From contig NZ_FOWN01000001.1 of NCBI RefSeq assembly GCF_900115465.1, positions 186,001-250,000 of the forward strand: 64,000 nt of DNA. Direction: 5' to 3'. The DNA is from Halolactibacillus alkaliphilus. GTDB lineage: Bacteria; Bacillota; Bacilli; Bacillales; Amphibacillaceae. Below, in pieces: positions 1 to 9,409 of this stretch. The stretch's first letter is position 1. Each line of letters begins with the position of its first letter. The notes beneath the pieces are model-generated. The model saw only the letters and a program-made list of their open reading frames with translations. It was not told the DNA's origin and did not search any database. The position numbers were made by a program, and so were the translations under genes.

Positions 1-1332
1 AAGTAATAACTTATAAATGCCCAATTGTTGATAATTAAGTACAGAGTTCTCTGGATAAAAGAGATCAAGAATTTTTTGCGTCTTTAACGCTTCGGTATTC
101 GCTCTATGAATGGCTTCTTTACGAACAACTGAGCTCATACTGATATGATAATAATCCTTTTTATACGTTCTCATCACTTGGGCAATCGTGTCATTGATGT
201 TTTTCTCATTGAGTGACTGATCAACTTCACGAAGATTAGCTAATAACACGATGCGGTTCGTATTTTCCATGTAGGCAAACCGGTTGGTGGGCACCTTTAG
301 TTGATAGCGCATTTTTTTTAGTATTTTTGTATAATCTTTTTGAAGTGTATCGACTTGATCTTTTTGATAGAGTTTAACAATGGCCACTTGATAGTAGTCA
401 TATTTATCAATGTTTAAGTACTCTAAAATATCATCAACATCTTTTTCTTCTTGTACTCTGTTATTTAATACATCGTTCAAAATATTATTTTTTTGTTGAT
501 AGATATTTTGAGACAAGGCATATTTCTTTAACAACTCCATTTGAAGAAACTTGACCGCATTTTCTAAAACCATAAAGTCTTCCTCGCTGACATGATGAGA
601 CCATTCATGAATAATCAGTTCATATTCATCATGTTCAAGGCAAGGAATTTGGACACTAATTTGTGAGCCGTGCCTTTGATCATTCCCGATGGTGTAGATG
701 ACCTCTCGTCGTTTATAACTATAGAACATGTATTTTTCTTGTTTGATAGCTTGTTTTTTGACGATGTGGTAATGAGATAAGTCTGAGTTAGTCGTTACTT
801 GTGTCTTTTTCAACATATTTAGTAAGGTGAAATCAAAATGAATCATTTGTTTGAATTCTTCCAAAATAGCCTGAATCGACGGCATCTTTAAGGCAATCTG
901 TGTAATCTCACTATGAATTTCATAATAACGATTGAGTAAGGCTACATTTTTATTAATAATCGGTTCTAAAATAGCCAAGACAATGGACTCATACTTAACG
1001 TCTTTATCAATTTGGATTAAAAGAATCCCGTGTAAATGGCAACGTTCAATCATTAACTCAGGCACATGGTGCACGAAACGATCGACCTTGACAATAATGG
1101 CCGAAATCCCGATCGCTTCCATCTTCTTAAAAAAGTCAATCAACGTCTTTTCTGACAAGTCTTTAAATGCAAATAAGCTCGTTAAAATGACCTGACCCTG
1201 TTTCCCCCAATTCTCGATATCAAGTGCTTCTAATACGTTAACGCCGGTAATTTTTTTATCACAACCAGCCTCTCCAGAAATAATTCTCGCTTTTTTTAAT
1301 GGTTCTAGTCGCAGTAAGTTAAGCGCCTTCAT
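1..1332 (-). CDS. PucR-family transcriptional regulator, partial (C-terminus off left edge)
   Basis: The frame is open from the ATG at 1332 (preceded by aaggtgg) to base 1, giving 444 residues without a stop. The N-terminus (start MKALNLLRLEPLKKARI, then GVNVLEALDIENWG) is the PucR-type ligand-sensing domain found in regulators of purine catabolism. The last visible residues, QQLGIYKLLL, match the segment just before the C-terminal PucR/CdaR helix-turn-helix, so roughly the last 80-100 residues with the DNA-binding domain lie outside the window. It diverges from the fdrA-type operon at 1451, which it probably activates in response to a purine or allantoin breakdown product. The family call is firm; the effector is inferred. 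Confidence 0.85.
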   Translation of the reverse strand, partial: MKALNLLRLEPLKKARIISGEAGCDKKITGVNVLEALDIENWGKQGQVILTSLFAFKDLSEKTLIDFFKKMEAIGISAIIVKVDRFVHHVPELMIERCHLHGILLIQIDKDVKYESIVLAILEPIINKNVALLNRYYEIHSEITQIALKMPSIQAILEEFKQMIHFDFTLLNMLKKTQVTTNSDLSHYHIVKKQAIKQEKYMFYSYKRREVIYTIGNDQRHGSQISVQIPCLEHDEYELIIHEWSHHVSEEDFMVLENAVKFLQMELLKKYALSQNIYQQKNNILNDVLNNRVQEEKDVDDILEYLNIDKYDYYQVAIVKLYQKDQVDTLQKDYTKILKKMRYQLKVPTNRFAYMENTNRIVLLANLREVDQSLNEKNINDTIAQVMRTYKKDYYHISMSSVVRKEAIHRANTEALKTQKILDLFYPENSVLNYQQLGIYKLLL

Positions 1333-1412
1333 TTTCCACCTTCTTTATCCCTAATGTCTAAAAAAACAATGGAATTCTAGATTTCTTAGCCAATGTAATC
1401 TAAAAAACCACA

Positions 1413-1421
1413 TGCTATATT
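1413..1421 (+). promoter_or_regulatory. Candidate extended -10 promoter of the fdrA operon
   Basis: TGCTATATT fits an extended -10 (TGn then a TATAAT-like hexamer) about 30 bases upstream of the ATG at 1451, in the 118-base divergent gap with the PucR gene. No good -35 is visible, as is common for activator-dependent extended -10 promoters. This is a pattern match only. Confidence 0.35.
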
Positions 1422-1450
1422 TATCTTACAGTAAACAAGGAGGTTTGAAA

Positions 1451-4450
1451 ATGTTAAAAACAGTCATTAGAAAAAATAGTTATCAAGACTCAATTAATTT
1501 GATGCTCTTAACCAATGCTATCAATGGTTTGGAGGGAGTAAAAAAGTGCTCTATTATGATGGGGACAGACGCCAACAAAGACATTTTTAAAAACAGTGGC
1601 TTGTTAACAGAAGAAGCAAAAACAGCATCACCGAGTGACATGGTCATTGTCATTGATGCAGAGAATGAGGATATTTTTGAAAACGCTTTATCTGAATCAG
1701 AGAAGTTCTTGGCTGATTTAGCTGTTAAAGGTGAAAAAAATGGTTTTGACATAGTTAATAGTTTTAAAGGTGCTCTAGATAAGTTACCCGAAGCAAATCT
1801 TGCTTTAGTCTCTATTCCTGGTGAATATGGTGTGGGTGAGATTGAAAATGCTTTAGATCAAGGACTACATGTATTTTCATTTACAGATAACATTCCGCTT
1901 GAGGAAGAAGCAAGATTAAAGCGCAAAGCACATGAACAAGGGATTATGTTAATGGGAGCTGACTGCGGAACAGGAATTATTTCTAGTACGCCACTTGCTT
2001 TTACTAATGTTGTCAAACCAGGAAATATCGGTATTGTAGGTGCCTCTGGTACAGGTATTCAAGAAGTGACGACGATCATTGATCGTCTTGGTGGTGGCGT
2101 TGTTCATGCGATTGGAACAGGTGGACGCGACCTAAGTGAAGAAGTAGGCGCGATTACGGCAAAAGATGCGTTACTTGGATTAGAAGCACATGAACCAACA
2201 GACGTGATTGTCTTTATATCAAAGCCACCTGCGAAAAAAGTACGTGATGAAATTGTTGAATTATTGCATAGCTTATCTAAACCAGCCGTGGCTATTTTCT
2301 TAGGAGAAAAGCCAGATCATCATGAAGGTGATGTTTACTTAGCGCATACTCTTGAAGAAGCAGCACGTATAGCTGTTGATTTAGCTGAAGGTAAAGTTGT
2401 AAAAGCAAGTTATAACCAACCGTTAGCGCATAACGTTGACACTGTTTTACCAGAAGATAAAACGGTTAAAGGTCTTTATTCCGGTGGCACGTTAGCGGCT
2501 GAAGCCGGCATGCTTATGTCCGATGCCCTCGACTTAGGTGGTTTAATTAAGGAAGAAGGCTATATCTTAAAAGCCAATGGTTATGAAGTCATGGATTTAG
2601 GTGATGACATTTACACGAAAGGTAAACCACATCCAATGATCGACCCGGAAGTGCGTATCGAAAAAATTAGAACGTACGCGAATGATGCAGATACAGGGGT
2701 TATTTTATTTGATTGCGTGTTAGGTTATGGCGCACATAAGGATATGGCAGCAGCTCTTTCACCAGCCATTTTAGAAGCAAAATTAACAGCTGAAAAAGCC
2801 GGGCGTACATTACATTTTGTTGCAACGGTATGTGGTACAGCACAGGACCCACAAGGTTATGATAAAGCCATTCATACATTAGAACAATGCGGGGTATTTG
2901 TTGAAGAAAGCAATGCGAAAGCTGTTCGCCTTGCGCTGAAGCTTAAAGGTATTGACTATGAAACAAGTCAAAAAGAACAACGAGACGCTAAGGTCGTAAA
3001 AACACCGTTACCAAAATTAAGTGACGCTAGTCGTGATTTATTCAATACAAAACCGCGTGTCGTTAACATTGGTTTGAAGAGCTTTACCGACTCGATTATT
3101 GAACATGGTGGTCAAGCGGTACAGTACAACTGGAAGCCAGCAGCTGGTGGGAATAAGAAATTAATTAAAATCTTACATGCTCTAGCCAAGTTAGAAGAAG
3201 TAGAAGAAGGGAATCAAGCAGTTGTTGAACAAATGAAGAATACCCAACCGTTCTTAATCGACGTGCGTCCAGCAAAAAACGTAATTGATGTGTTAAATGA
3301 TCGTGTTATCCTCCACGCAGGACCTCCGATTGACTTTAAAGATATGACTGGACCAATGCAAGGGTCATGTATCGGAGCAGTATTGTTTGAAGGATGGGCT
3401 GAGGATGAACAGAGCGCACGCACGTTGCTTGAAAGTGGCGGAGTTACATTCTCTCCATGTCACCATCACCATGCGGTTGGACCAATGGGAGGTATCACGT
3501 CTGGTAATATGCCGGTACTTGTTGTTGAGAATAAACTCGACGGGTCACCTGCTTACTGTACATTAAACGAAGGAATTGGGAAAGTGCTTAGGTTTGGTGC
3601 TTATTCACAAGAAGTTGTCGATCGTTTGCACTGGATGAAAGATGTTCTAGGACCAGTTCTTTCAGAAGCACTTAAATATAAAGAAGGCGGCATTAATTTA
3701 AATGTGATGATAGCAAAAGCAATCACCATGGGTGATGAGTTCCATCAACGCAATATTGCTGCGTCGCTTAACTTCTTAAAAGAAATTACACCGTTGATTG
3801 TGCAATTAAAAATCAATGAAAAAGATAAATTTGATGTGATTAGCTTCCTTGCAGATACTGATCAATTCTTCTTAAATATTATGATGGCTGCAGGAAAAGC
3901 AACGGTAGATGCCGCACGGAAAATCCAAAAAGGAACGGTTGTTACAACGATGGCTAGAAATGGTCGTGATTTTGGTGTGCGTATCAGTGGTATGGGGGAT
4001 GAGTGGTATACAGCACCTGTCAACACGCCAAATGGTTTATATTTCACCGGTTATTCAGAACGCGATGCGAACCCAGATATCGGTGACAGTGCCATTACAG
4101 AAACGGTAGGTGTCGGCGGTATGGCGATGATTGCAGCGCCAGGTGTGACACGTTTTGTTGGTGCTGGCGGCTTCACTGATGCACTTGATGTTTCTGAAGA
4201 GATGGATGAGATTTGCTTAGCGAATAATGCCAACTGGAGTATCCCGACATGGGATTTTAAGGGTGCATGCTTAGGGATTGATGCACAAAAAGTTATTCAA
4301 TCTGGCATTACGCCAATCATTAATACTGGTATTGCCCACAAAGAACCTGGCATTGGCCAAGTAGGTGCAGGGACAGTACGTGCACCACTTGCTTGTTTTG
4401 AAAAAGCTTTACTTGCCTATGCAGACAAACTGGGCATTGCCGTTGACTGA
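1451..4450 (+). CDS. fdrA: FdrA-YlbE (AllF-AllG) fusion, carbamoyltransferase component
   Basis: This 999-residue protein joins two families normally encoded separately. Residues about 1-500 are FdrA, an acyl-CoA-synthetase-like protein with GIVGASGTGIQE and a GTGGRDLSEEVG loop. Residues about 525-999 are the YahG/YlbE (DUF1116) family, with SPCHHHHAVGPMGG and LNEGIGKVLRFGAY. The join is a charged linker around residues 500-525. In E. coli the separate FdrA, YlbE and YlbF proteins (AllF, AllG, AllH) form oxamate carbamoyltransferase, which converts oxalurate and phosphate to oxamate and carbamoyl phosphate. The ATG at 1451 follows aaggaggtttgaaa; an upstream in-frame ATG at 1412 has no ribosome site. 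The next gene starts 2 bases after its stop. Assignment is strong for families, inferred for substrate. Confidence 0.85.
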   Translation: MLKTVIRKNSYQDSINLMLLTNAINGLEGVKKCSIMMGTDANKDIFKNSGLLTEEAKTASPSDMVIVIDAENEDIFENALSESEKFLADLAVKGEKNGFDIVNSFKGALDKLPEANLALVSIPGEYGVGEIENALDQGLHVFSFTDNIPLEEEARLKRKAHEQGIMLMGADCGTGIISSTPLAFTNVVKPGNIGIVGASGTGIQEVTTIIDRLGGGVVHAIGTGGRDLSEEVGAITAKDALLGLEAHEPTDVIVFISKPPAKKVRDEIVELLHSLSKPAVAIFLGEKPDHHEGDVYLAHTLEEAARIAVDLAEGKVVKASYNQPLAHNVDTVLPEDKTVKGLYSGGTLAAEAGMLMSDALDLGGLIKEEGYILKANGYEVMDLGDDIYTKGKPHPMIDPEVRIEKIRTYANDADTGVILFDCVLGYGAHKDMAAALSPAILEAKLTAEKAGRTLHFVATVCGTAQDPQGYDKAIHTLEQCGVFVEESNAKAVRLALKLKGIDYETSQKEQRDAKVVKTPLPKLSDASRDLFNTKPRVVNIGLKSFTDSIIEHGGQAVQYNWKPAAGGNKKLIKILHALAKLEEVEEGNQAVVEQMKNTQPFLIDVRPAKNVIDVLNDRVILHAGPPIDFKDMTGPMQGSCIGAVLFEGWAEDEQSARTLLESGGVTFSPCHHHHAVGPMGGITSGNMPVLVVENKLDGSPAYCTLNEGIGKVLRFGAYSQEVVDRLHWMKDVLGPVLSEALKYKEGGINLNVMIAKAITMGDEFHQRNIAASLNFLKEITPLIVQLKINEKDKFDVISFLADTDQFFLNIMMAAGKATVDAARKIQKGTVVTTMARNGRDFGVRISGMGDEWYTAPVNTPNGLYFTGYSERDANPDIGDSAITETVGVGGMAMIAAPGVTRFVGAGGFTDALDVSEEMDEICLANNANWSIPTWDFKGACLGIDAQKVIQSGITPIINTGIAHKEPGIGQVGAGTVRAPLACFEKALLAYADKLGIAVD

Positions 4451-4452
4451 CG

Positions 4453-5292
4453 ATGGTTAACAATATTAAGGGTGGAGTAATCAGTAGTTTATTGCTCCCC
4501 CTGATACACAAAATTGAAATAGGCCAAGTACATAGCCTATTTAAAAGAGGCATTAATATCGAATTTGATGATACACATCTTTTTTTAAGTGCAACAACCA
4601 AACCGCTCTCTGCATTTGGAATTAATATAGCCCCCAATAAGCTAGAGGATATTAAGCGTTATGTAAAGGTTGGTGACTTGGTCGTTAAAAAGCAGCATGC
4701 ACTCGTTATTTATAGTGAGTCAGACATTGTGGCGATTCATTACGATGATTTGTCAGTGCTTGATCTTTCTTTTCCTGTAGTGACCTGTCAAAAAAATGCT
4801 ATACAAGAGACGATGTTATACCGTGTACTAGAGCAAAGTAATTTAACAGAGCATATCGGTTTAGTGATGGATGACACGACAGTGGAAAAAATAAAGCAAC
4901 TCACGCATTTGCCAAAAAAAGATAAACACGCCCAGCATGCACTTATTGATTATTTTCTTGGACGAGGTATAGGGTTAACACCGAGTGGTGACGATTTACT
5001 TATGGGTTATACAATGGCAGTGATGGCTTTCTCAGCCAGTTCGGATTGGTTGGGCAGCTTAGCTTACAAAGTGTCAGAAAATAAAACGACCTACATTAGT
5101 ATTGCTTATTTTCATGCGTTATTACATGATCATTTAAGTGAAAATTTTGTTGCATTGGTTAAATTATTAGATGAGAATAATCGGGAAATGATTGATAGAG
5201 TGATTAAAACAATTCAGAACTATGGTCATACATCTGGTTATGACACATTATATGGCTTCTGGTTAGGGCTAACGATGGTCTCTAAAAGTTGA
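4453..5292 (+). CDS. allH: DUF2877 family protein (AllH/YlbF-like)
   Basis: A 279-residue soluble protein with the DUF2877 hallmark GRGIGLTPSGDDLLMGY near residues 169-186. Its position directly behind the FdrA-YlbE fusion (2-base gap, no clear ribosome site of its own, so probably translationally coupled) matches E. coli ylbF/allH, the third component of oxamate carbamoyltransferase. It is expected to work in the cytoplasm in complex with the upstream fusion protein. The family call rests on the conserved block and on gene order; the enzymatic role is inferred from the E. coli system. Confidence 0.8.
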   Translation: MVNNIKGGVISSLLLPLIHKIEIGQVHSLFKRGINIEFDDTHLFLSATTKPLSAFGINIAPNKLEDIKRYVKVGDLVVKKQHALVIYSESDIVAIHYDDLSVLDLSFPVVTCQKNAIQETMLYRVLEQSNLTEHIGLVMDDTTVEKIKQLTHLPKKDKHAQHALIDYFLGRGIGLTPSGDDLLMGYTMAVMAFSASSDWLGSLAYKVSENKTTYISIAYFHALLHDHLSENFVALVKLLDENNREMIDRVIKTIQNYGHTSGYDTLYGFWLGLTMVSKS

Positions 5293-5304
5293 GGAGGGTT
5301 TTAA

Positions 5305-6594
5305 ATGGAACAAGCAAAACAGATGAGTATAGTTGATAAATATAAAGCAGTACCTGTGTCAGAGCGCTATTGGTGGAAAGTTGTCACGTTAGGCTTCTTT
5401 GGATGGATTTTAATGTATGCTGACAGAACAATCCTTAACCCAGTTATGGGAAATATAGGGGCGGAGTTTGGTTTAAGTAATGCTCAACTTGGATTAGTTA
5501 ACAGTGTGTTCTTTTTAGCGTATGCAGTGACACAAATCCCATTTGGTGTCATGGCAGATAAAATTGGTAGGAAATTAGTTATCTCTTTAGGCTTTATCCT
5601 TTTTGGGATAACTACATATTTAAGTGGTGCCGCAACAGCCTTTGGTATGTTCATGCTTTATCGCGTACTAACAGGTGTCGGTGAGGGTGCTTATTATGGA
5701 CCGGGTTACGCGTTGTCTACTGAAGCGATTCCTACAAAGAAATTGACGCTAGGAACGGCAATTATTAATAGTGGGATGGCATTTGGTACCTCACTTGGTT
5801 ACTTGTTATCAAGTAAATTAGTTCTTGAAAATGGTCAGCACTGGAGTCAACCATTTTATATTATGGCAGTACCAACGGTTATTTTAGGCATTCTTTATTA
5901 TACTTTATTAAAAGAAAAGGTTGTGCGCCCAGAAGACCAAAATAAAGAAGCAGTCAATAACGGTGATATGAAACAAGGTAGTGTGGGTGAAAAAGTTAGT
6001 TTTAAATCAATTATTACAAACAAGAACTTAGTGGCGACGTTTATTTTAGTCTTTTGTTCTATTTATGCAAACTTTGTTATTATTACGTGGTTGCCACAAT
6101 TCTTACAAGTAGAGCGTGGTTTTGCTGGCACAAGTGTTGGATTTATTTCTTCTCTTGTACCGTGGGCATCGATTCCGGGTGCGTTAATTTTAGCGCGTTT
6201 ATCTGATAAGTATAGAACGACAAAGAAATTTATTTATTTTCTTGTACCATTGTCTATTATTACGTCATTCGGTATCGCCTTTGTAACCGATCGTACGTTA
6301 CTCATTGTTGCCTTAATTGTTTATGGCTTAACAGGGAAATTAGCACTCGATCCAATTTTAGTTGCATTTGTAACAAGAAATGCACCGAAAAGTTCATTAT
6401 CAACGACATTAAGTGCTTATAACTTCATAGGTATGTCAGGGGCAATTTTAGCACCGTATATTACAGGATGGATTGCGGATACAACCGGATCAATGAAAGT
6501 AGGTTTTTACTTAGCTTCTGTCTTACTAACCATTGGAATGGTGATCTTTATTATTATGGCAAAAGATAACGAACAAATAGATGAAGCGAAGTAA
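5305..6594 (+). CDS. MFS transporter (ACS-like), candidate oxalurate/ureide carrier
   Basis: The 429-residue protein has about 12 membrane segments and the MFS loop motif GVMADKIGRKLV after TM2, with YRVLTGVGEGAYYGPG in TM4-5, typical of anion:cation symporters. The start follows gaggagggttttaa. It sits between the carbamoyltransferase genes and carbamate kinase with short gaps, so it most likely imports the substrate of the pathway (oxalurate, allantoin or a related ureide). The substrate is an inference from context; sequence alone gives only the superfamily. Confidence 0.8.
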   Translation: MEQAKQMSIVDKYKAVPVSERYWWKVVTLGFFGWILMYADRTILNPVMGNIGAEFGLSNAQLGLVNSVFFLAYAVTQIPFGVMADKIGRKLVISLGFILFGITTYLSGAATAFGMFMLYRVLTGVGEGAYYGPGYALSTEAIPTKKLTLGTAIINSGMAFGTSLGYLLSSKLVLENGQHWSQPFYIMAVPTVILGILYYTLLKEKVVRPEDQNKEAVNNGDMKQGSVGEKVSFKSIITNKNLVATFILVFCSIYANFVIITWLPQFLQVERGFAGTSVGFISSLVPWASIPGALILARLSDKYRTTKKFIYFLVPLSIITSFGIAFVTDRTLLIVALIVYGLTGKLALDPILVAFVTRNAPKSSLSTTLSAYNFIGMSGAILAPYITGWIADTTGSMKVGFYLASVLLTIGMVIFIIMAKDNEQIDEAK

Positions 6595-6627
6595 ATGATA
6601 AACTATAGAGAGAAAGAGGGAGAAAGT

Positions 6628-7614
6628 ATGATAGAAAATAAAAAAATAATTGTCGCGCTTGGTGGCAATGCTATTCTTTCAGATGATCCGACAGCCGAAG
6701 CCCAAATAGCGGCCATTCGACAAACATGCGATCGATTAGTAGATTTAGTTGAGCATAACAATCAATTGATTATTTCTCACGGGAACGGTCCACAAGTAGG
6801 TAATCTCTTGTTGCAGCAACAATTAGCAAATAGTGAGAAAAATCCTGCTTTACCGCTTGATGCATGTGTAGCAATGACAGAGGGAAGCATTGGGTACTGG
6901 ATGCAAAATGAAATGAGTAGTATATTAAAGAAACGCCATATCGATAAATCTGTTGTCTCATTAATCACACGTGTGGAAGTTGATAAAGATGATGTCGCTT
7001 TTGAGTATCCTACGAAACCGATTGGTCCTTTTTTAACTGAAGTTGAAGTAGCTGAAGCAAGAGAAGATGGCGGGAAATATATCGAAGATTCAGGTAGAGG
7101 TTACCGCAAAGTTGTTCCTTCACCAAAACCCGTTGGTATTGTCGAATGTGATACGGTAAAACAGTTGATTGAACACGGTGTCATTACCATTTCTTGTGGC
7201 GGTGGCGGTATTCCAGTTCTTAAGACAGAAGAGGGATACAAGGGGGTTGAAGCCGTAATTGATAAAGACTTTGCTTCGGAAAAACTAGCTGAACAAGTTA
7301 AGGCAGATGTGTTTATTATTCTTACGGGTGTAGATCATGTGTACATTAACTTTAATAAGCCGAATCAGAAAAAACTTGAACAAGTGACTACTGAAGATTT
7401 AAAACAGTATATTGAACAAGGACAATTTGAGCCGGGTAGTATGTTACCCAAAATTGAAGCAGCTGTTCAATTTGTTGAAGCGTCAGATCATGGCATTGCG
7501 ATTATCACATCACTTGGCAATCTAGATAATATTCACCAAGGTGCTGGTACGGTTGTAGTTAAACATAAACAAGTCACAAGTAAAGAGGCGTCGATTACAG
7601 CTGAAATGTATTAA
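6628..7614 (+). CDS. arcC: Carbamate kinase
   Basis: A 328-residue amino-acid kinase family enzyme with ALGGNAIL at the N-terminus, [21 protein letters not shown] and the [12 protein letters not shown] block, all diagnostic of carbamate kinase. It transfers phosphate from carbamoyl phosphate to ADP, giving ATP, ammonia and CO2. I prefer the ATG at 6628 after gagggag over the one at 6595 that abuts the MFS stop. Being last in the operon it would harvest the carbamoyl phosphate made by the carbamoyltransferase, as in E. coli where a carbamate kinase gene follows allFGH. No arginine deiminase genes are nearby. Confidence 0.93.
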   Translation: MIENKKIIVALGGNAILSDDPTAEAQIAAIRQTCDRLVDLVEHNNQLIISHGNGPQVGNLLLQQQLANSEKNPALPLDACVAMTEGSIGYWMQNEMSSILKKRHIDKSVVSLITRVEVDKDDVAFEYPTKPIGPFLTEVEVAEAREDGGKYIEDSGRGYRKVVPSPKPVGIVECDTVKQLIEHGVITISCGGGGIPVLKTEEGYKGVEAVIDKDFASEKLAEQVKADVFIILTGVDHVYINFNKPNQKKLEQVTTEDLKQYIEQGQFEPGSMLPKIEAAVQFVEASDHGIAIITSLGNLDNIHQGAGTVVVKHKQVTSKEASITAEMY

Positions 7615-7625
7615 TGCTCGAACAG

Positions 7626-7650
7626 CTAACTTAATTATGTGTTAAGTTAG
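7626..7650. other. Perfect 9-bp palindrome/hairpin after arcC
   Basis: CTAACTTAA and TTAAGTTAG are separated by 7 bases, 11 bases after the arcC stop. There is no T-tract on the plus strand, so it is either a weak terminator or an operator for the downstream symporter gene. Confidence 0.45.
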
Positions 7651-7681
7651 AGAAAGTCTGTCAAGATTCTATAAACACTTA

Positions 7682-7706
7682 GCAGGTGCTAAATATTAGT
7701 GCCTGC
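7682..7706 (+). other. Leader hairpin before the DAACS gene
   Basis: GCAGGTGCTA can pair with TAGTGCCTGC over 10 positions (two G-U pairs) around a 5-base loop. It ends 28 bases before the start codon at 7734, upstream of the ribosome site cgggagg. It could be an mRNA structure or a processing site; its role is unknown. Confidence 0.4.
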
Positions 7707-7733
7707 GTACATATATTTAGTCGGGAGGCCATT

Positions 7734-8957
7734 ATGAAACAGCTAAAATTAAGTATGACAACAAAGATCATGTTGGCGGTAATACTAGGTGTGTTGTTCG
7801 GGGTGCTTTCAAATGGCGATTTAAAAAGTCTTAAACTTATCGGTGATATCTTTCTTCGTTTGATTCAAATGGCGATTATTTTACTGGTCATGGGTCAGAT
7901 TATTGAAGCGGTGGGTAGTTTAAATTCTAAGGAATTAAGTAGACGAGGATTAAAAACAATAGGGATCTTTCTTTGGACATCTTTTTTGGCAGCGTTATTT
8001 GGAATTATCATCGGTTATTGGTTAAAACCAGGTGTTGGAAATTATTTGGATACACTAACAAACGGAGTAGAAATAGAAACAAATGCTATTGGAACGGCCT
8101 CGGATGTTATTCTAAACTTCTTTTCACCAAATGTTATCCAGTCGATGGCAGAAGGAAGTATTGCACAAATTATCATCTTTTCTGTTTTATTTGGTATGGC
8201 AATGAGCATGGTGAGGCATGAATCAGGTGCGCAAAAAGTGCTGGATCTCATTAAAGAATTTAATAAGATTATTTTAAAGCTTGTATTAATGGTGATGACC
8301 ATGGCACCGATAGGGATATTCGCATTGATTGCGAGTACAATTGGGAAGTTAGGAATGGGCGTTATCATGCCATTACTAAAGTATTTAGGCGCTTACGGTC
8401 TTGCTACAGTTATTTTCTTAATAGTATTTACGCTGTATGTTTCAATCACGTGTCAAATTAAATTAGCCAAACTTGTAAGAGGTATGTTTGAAATGTCTGT
8501 CGTTGCTCTTGCTACGACATCATCAGCAATTACTTTACCTACGGCGATGAAAGATGCAAAGGAAAAACTAGGGATTAGTGAACGGGTATCGAAGTTTGTG
8601 TTACCGCTTGGAATGACATTAAATAGTAACGGTGCAGCGATGCATATGGCTATTACGGTCATTACTATTGCTCAAATATATGGCGTTGAATATAGTTTAG
8701 TACAATATATCTTAATAGCTGTCCTATCCATGCTCGTGTCACTTTCAAATGCGGTGGTTCCAGGTGCCGGGCTTGTATCGATGGCAATCATTATCCCGCA
8801 AATGGGTCTCCCATTAGAGTCAATTGCTATTTTTGCTGGTGTGGAATGGTTTGTCGGAATGTTAAGAACGATTCTAAATGTCGATTCTGATGTGTATACA
8901 GCTTTACTTGTTGCTAAAAGTGAGGGTGATATTGATTATTCAGTGTATGACGAGTGA
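7734..8957 (+). CDS. Dicarboxylate/amino acid:cation symporter (DAACS family)
   Basis: The 407-residue protein has about eight membrane segments with two re-entrant regions. It carries the DAACS signatures TTSSAITLPTAMKDAKE and LGMTLNSNGAAMHM (the usual serine-rich loop and the NMDGT-type motif, here NSNGA). Such proteins exchange or import dicarboxylates or acidic amino acids with Na+ or H+. The ATG at 7734 follows gggaggccatt; the longer frame beginning at 7686 has no ribosome site. It lies 119 bases behind arcC with two hairpins between, so it may be separately regulated. Given the neighbours it could move oxamate or oxalurate, which is only an inference. Confidence 0.85.
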   Translation: MKQLKLSMTTKIMLAVILGVLFGVLSNGDLKSLKLIGDIFLRLIQMAIILLVMGQIIEAVGSLNSKELSRRGLKTIGIFLWTSFLAALFGIIIGYWLKPGVGNYLDTLTNGVEIETNAIGTASDVILNFFSPNVIQSMAEGSIAQIIIFSVLFGMAMSMVRHESGAQKVLDLIKEFNKIILKLVLMVMTMAPIGIFALIASTIGKLGMGVIMPLLKYLGAYGLATVIFLIVFTLYVSITCQIKLAKLVRGMFEMSVVALATTSSAITLPTAMKDAKEKLGISERVSKFVLPLGMTLNSNGAAMHMAITVITIAQIYGVEYSLVQYILIAVLSMLVSLSNAVVPGAGLVSMAIIIPQMGLPLESIAIFAGVEWFVGMLRTILNVDSDVYTALLVAKSEGDIDYSVYDE

Positions 8958-9409
8958 ATATAATTTACGAGTAAAGAAAGTGCAAAAGAACAGATGTACG
9001 GGTTATATCATGGCTTTAGCAGTTAAGGCGTTGGAAGGGGAGCCCTTACATTGAGGTATGGTTTATGGAATAATACCTATTAATTATAATTATTTTAAAG
9101 GCTATTCATGTCAAAAGTAGGTAGATATAAATGTCATATGGGTATCGCATATAGACGAGATAGAATCAATCAATGGCCGATTATGCAAAATATTATAGCC
9201 TTAGATTGATCGATACTTTTGGGTAACAGTTCGGGGTGTTGGAAAGAGACATGCTCATCTTTTGTAGAATAATATTAAACTATTTGTTAGGTATGTTAGG
9301 GGCAGAGCCCTAAATACCTGTGGGTTAACTGAAGTGAAAAAGTCGTAGCTTATTAAGGAGCATTGGACTTATGAACATGAAGACGTTCATAAGCCCAATG
9401 CTTTGACAG
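8958..9409. other. Non-coding stretch with one hairpin
   Basis: No supportable coding frame is visible. The only structure besides the terminator at its right end is an inverted repeat at 9289-9319 (12 paired positions with one bulged base, 6-base loop) that lacks a T-tract. Confidence 0.5.
9359..9402 (-). terminator. Long hairpin terminating the Ltp-repeat gene
   Basis: AGCATTGG plus CTTATGAAC pairs with GTTCATAAG plus CCAATGCT, 17 pairs with one mismatch and an 8-base loop. It lies just beyond the stop of the minus-strand gene ending at 9410. A strict T-tract is absent. Confidence 0.55.

Noticed and set aside
4320-4637. Minus-strand open frame across the fdrA/allH junction
   Set aside because: It is antisense to two well-supported genes and its product is low in complexity; a shadow frame.
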